DNA of 64,000 bases from positions 2,391,459-2,455,458 of the forward strand of contig CM039504.1 of the NCBI GenBank assembly GCA_022432975.1. The letters run 5' to 3'. Made by a program: the position numbers and the translations under genes. This document shows positions 60,898-64,000 of this stretch, in pieces. The stretch is from Begonia masoniana (taxonomy: Eukaryota > Streptophyta > Magnoliopsida > Cucurbitales > Begoniaceae). Position 1 is the stretch's first letter. The number at the start of each line of letters is the position of its first letter. The notes below the pieces were generated by a model. The model was not told where the DNA came from, did not search any database, and saw nothing but the letters and a program-made list of their open reading frames with translations.

Positions 60898-62350
60898 ACC
60901 AAAGTTTAAGGCGTCGAAGAGTATAGATTGGGAAGGGATGGCCAAGCTTTTGGTCTCCGACGAGGCTCGCGAGGAGTTTGCCACACTTCGACGAGCTTTT
61001 GATGAGGTTAATTCCACCCTGCAGACCAAGTTCAGCCAGGTCAAAACACCTTTTATCTCTTTTTCTTTCTTCATCTCTATCTGTTTTGGCGCGATAATTG
61101 AGAATCTATGTTCTCTTTTTTTTCATTTCTTAACTTGATTTTTCTGTTTTTTTTTTCGCGTTTTGACCTTACTTTTTACGTGAATTAACCTGCATGCGTA
61201 TGCTTTAGTTATCTATTTGGTGCAATTCGGTTGTTTGATTGGTTTCTTGATTTGGAAAAGGGTTAATTCTGGTTTTTTCAGCTCGTTTCCAATTTAAGAA
61301 GACGAGACAATTTCTATTTGGATATAGCTTATTAACTTTGTGTTTTGATGAAATCATTTGGTTATTATTTGGAATTTAGATATTATAGGCCTTCCATTGT
61401 AGTGATGCCAATACACCTCACCATGAGGGAATGGATTTTTTCTCATATTCATAAGCCGTAACAAGATTCTCATAATTCGTGAAGAGACATAGTTGTTTGG
61501 TGTGGTGTCTGGGTTTCTTTGCGCATTTTTTATGTTGTAAAGCTTTTTCCTCCATATTTTCTGTGACTTTTTGTATCTGGTGATCTCTCTTCGACAATGT
61601 GATTAGAAGCAAAGAAAAATTTGGAGATACCTTCACCTATGGGTCATAATGAAATGTGTGCTACATTTTATAACAACATTTTAAGTGTAGACAATCTCAT
61701 ACTTATATTTCAGTTCAATTGCAGGAACCTGAGCCAATAGATTGGGATGGTTATAGAAAAGGAATTGGGTCTCTATATGTACAAAGAGGCATATGACAGT
61801 ATGCATTTTAAAAATATTCGTCCTCCTTTTGCAGAAGTTTGTCTACGGTAGTATTACTTGTAGTTGCTTGATTTTACACTTTAACTATTAGATGCCAAAC
61901 CCCTGTTTTTATTTCGTTAGATTTCATAGTGGGTGATTTGTTTCTTCAAGATTTGAGGTGCCCAAGTTTGTTGACACGGTCACTCCTCAATATCAGTCTA
62001 ATTTGATTCATTGGTGAGCGTCACTGACGATATCTCTCTATCTCTCGCTCTCTCTAACCACATTGTTGCTGCAGTTGGTGGAACTGAATGAAGCAGAGCA
62101 GAAATCCCTGAAGGAGTCTGAGCGTCTGGAGAAGGAAATAATTTAAGTTCAAGAGTTGAAGGTAATGGAAAACAAGTGTTTTATGCGACATGCATTTTGG
62201 TTACAAAATGATTTTTTATAACGTCTTGAAATTCTTGCCAGAAAAAGATCAGCACCACGACCGCGGATGAATATTTTGACAAAAATCCTGAGCTGAAGAA
62301 GAAATTTGATGTGAAATCCGAAAAGACTACTGTGGTTATCGAACTTAGTT
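60898..62350 (+). pseudogene. mitochondrial ATP synthase subunit d pseudogene
   Basis: Exon blocks in order match plant subunit d (ATPQ): 60906-61039 (KASKSIDWEGMAKLLVSDEA...DEVNSTLQTKFSQ), 61725-61800 (EPEPIDWDGYRKGIGS then frameshift), about 61951-62013 (EVPKFVDTVTPQYQSN), 62076-62160 (LVELNEAEQKSLKESERLEK then a stop) and 62243 to about 62345 (KKISTTTADEYFDKNPELKK). Defects: no initiator ATG or first residues (only an internal Met is left), a deletion plus frameshift after RKGIGS, a lost G at the following 5' splice site (GACAG then TATG), and GAA changed to TAA after KEII. The final DDEIRNDNWGY is replaced. Introns are retained, so it comes from a gene duplication. The true protein is a peripheral-stalk component of complex V. 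Confidence 0.85.
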
Positions 62351-62735
62351 TACAGCTTCTGCTCGTCATGAAACTTGATGGGTTTATTTTTTTGTTCAGT
62401 CAATATTCAACCAAATTGACTTTGTTTGAACTAGTTGACTTTACGGATGATCAATGGGTTTCGATAATTCCAAAAATTTGACAGATCTTATTCACTCTCT
62501 TTGGCCACTGCTGTTAGATTTAAAAACAATGTTGGAGTTCAAGTAGATTGATGTATATGAACTAATATAGCATCGTTTAGTTTGAGGTGTGACAAAAAGC
62601 TTACAAAATGTAAACCGAGTACAAAGAAGCTATTGTCAGTATCTGTCATCAAGGGTAGTTCAAAAGTATGATCTAAAAGATAAAATAAGAAACCAAAACA
62701 ACAAATGATACCACAAAACTCAGAAAAATGAGCTT
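62351..62735. other. intergenic between subunit d pseudogene and carrier
   Basis: Short convergent spacer that holds the carrier 3' UTR on the minus strand. Nothing else seen. Confidence 0.4.
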
Positions 62736-63687
62736 TTATCTAGAACCAGTTGCCTTCTTTTGTAATGACTGCTCGCCAGTTATCTCGTCTTTCTTGTCCA
62801 TCGCCTTTCTTGCAAGCTCGTAGCCAGCGAAGTTCATGGCACCCAACGGAGCGATCCAGAAGAATCTCGGCACAGCGCCTTTGAATAAGCCAAGGGGCCC
62901 CTCATGACGGAGTATAGAAATTGCTACCAATGACATCGAGACAGATCGTCCTTTTGCCGTCATCATCCTAGTTTTCATCACATCAAACGGTGTGGTTACC
63001 ACCGCCGCCAGCCCACCAGACAAGGCCCCAACTGCAATTGTTTCCCATGGCTCGAGCTCACGAGCGAGGAGTTTCTGGGCAACCTTTTCAACAAAGAGTA
63101 TAAACCATGCTATTCAATGGTGCCAAAGTAGCAAAAACTTCATCTCACATCAAAATGGGAAAATATAAATCTTAAGTTGCATTTTCTACATCTACTCTAC
63201 GTAAAAAACACGCTTGAATCTACCATTTTATTGCTGAAAATTTCATGTAATGATCGATAATTATCCTATCCAATCTCCGTATGCAGCTTAAATGAAATTA
63301 CCATGCTCAGTAGACCATGGTAAAGCTGAATTACCGCCATTCTAACAAACTTTCAGTGGTAGACACTTTGGAATACATTGAGAATTTTGTTGATAAAACA
63401 AGTATTTTCAAGGATTTTGTTGATAAAACAAGTAAGGTCAGGGAGACTGAATACCTTTTTGGATTCAGCATAGAGTCCCATGCCAGCAACATAAAAAGGA
63501 ACTTCTCGGCAAAGAGTGGCACCAGTCCCACGAAAGAAACCTTGAGACCATCTTGCTCCCAAGTGCCAAGAATAGCCTCACCCACATTGTTAAAAATTCC
63601 AGCCTGCAACCTCTGCTTTAGCACCTCACATGGGATTCTCACTGCCGTCCCCAGAAATGTACTACAGAGCGACGCCAGGGATTGAAC
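62736..63687 (-). CDS. mitochondrial carrier family protein (At2g35800-like), C-terminal exons with one frameshift
   Basis: Two exons on the minus strand are visible: 63687-63455 and 63083-62736 (stop). The gene continues beyond the window on its 5' side. The sequence has the solute-carrier repeats PCEVLKQRLQ (PxE variant of PxDxxK) and PFDVMKTRMM (PxDxxK/R), plus GLFKGAVPRFFWIAPLGAMN. It matches the plant SAM-carrier-like group of which At2g35800 is the long, EF-hand containing member. In the first exon, after DGLK the bases AAGGTTTC stand where AAGGGTTTC is expected. This single missing G moves GFFRGTGATLCREVPFYVAG into another frame. The second exon is clean through DKKDEITGEQ. It may be a pseudogene or a sequencing error in a G run. 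Confidence 0.8.
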
Positions 63688-64000
63688 CTAAACAAAATGC
63701 AAATGCTTAAATTTCTTGTTACCAAAACATTTTTAGCTGCTTAGTTAAGTTTTAGAATCTTATGCAAGAAATCATTGCAAAAGAGTTTAACATTCACCAA
63801 TGATTTTTTCTCATAACCACTTCTACAATTGTAACAATTATTCCTAGATATGTTAATACAGTTTCACAAGGAAGCTAAAACCAAAGGCTAAACTGGGTTC
63901 TACAACATTATACTCCTCTAAAACACACAGTTATCAAAAAATAGGTGTCCCAGCTTCTCATCTCAGATGAGATTAGATGACCATGTCTTTAATCTTTAGA
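63688..64000 (-). other. carrier gene intron to window edge
   Basis: Upstream (in gene direction) of the exon starting at 63687, with acceptor TTTAG. No further exon is visible before the window ends. Confidence 0.5.

Overview
This window is plant nuclear DNA. The protein-coding genes have many short exons with AT-rich GT-AG introns. They encode plant-specific families: an RLCK-VIIa kinase, an AP2 factor with a miR172 site, a LOB-domain protein, NF-YB, a plastid ribosomal protein and RCI2. A Ty3/gypsy chromovirus, a MULE remnant and a solo-LTR-like copia fragment are interspersed. The gene set and codon use indicate a eudicot; I cannot name the species from sequence alone.

Layout. 1-3.0 kb: intergenic with a Ty1/copia solo-LTR-like segment. 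3.1-10.8 kb (+): 18-exon TBC-domain Rab-GAP. 12.5-15.9 kb (+): RLCK-VIIa (PBL-like) kinase. 16.6-18.7 kb (+): Elongator subunit ELP6, followed by two orphan exon-like blocks. 19.4-20.1 kb (-): intronless plastid ribosomal protein L10. 20.6-29.2 kb (+): a CCCH zinc-finger (ZC3H15/DFRP1-type) gene whose fourth intron holds a complete 5.35-kb chromovirus (21689-27035) and whose downstream exons are decayed. 29.2-37.3 kb: very AT-rich intergenic DNA with a MULE transposase remnant. 37.7-40.0 kb (+): a damaged euAP2 gene. 40.5-42.5 kb (+): a pseudogene of the RMND1/DUF155 (RETARDED ROOT GROWTH-like) family. 42.9-45.0 kb (+): intact NF-YB. 45.5-46.4 kb: foldback element. 48.4-49.4 kb (+): RRM protein. 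50.5-50.8 kb (-): RCI2/PMP3 peptide. 51-56.7 kb: intergenic with a roughly 40-bp tandem repeat and a MITE-like foldback. 56.7-57.9 kb (+): LBD1/11-like factor with a GC-AG intron. 58.7-60.0 kb: recent tandem duplication. 60.9-62.3 kb (+): pseudogene of mitochondrial ATP synthase subunit d. 62.7 kb to the end (-): C-terminal exons of an At2g35800-like mitochondrial carrier with one frameshift.

The genes are unrelated neighbours rather than a pathway. The main pattern is a mix of eight clean genes with five carrying frameshifts, lost exons or stops. That mix is what fractionation of a duplicated chromosome block would look like (inference). I found no convincing evidence of a wholly new biological system. 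The most notable items are the very young, apparently intact chromovirus, the AP2 gene that has lost a microexon and frame yet keeps its miR172 site, and several foldback or tandem duplications with readable breakpoints.
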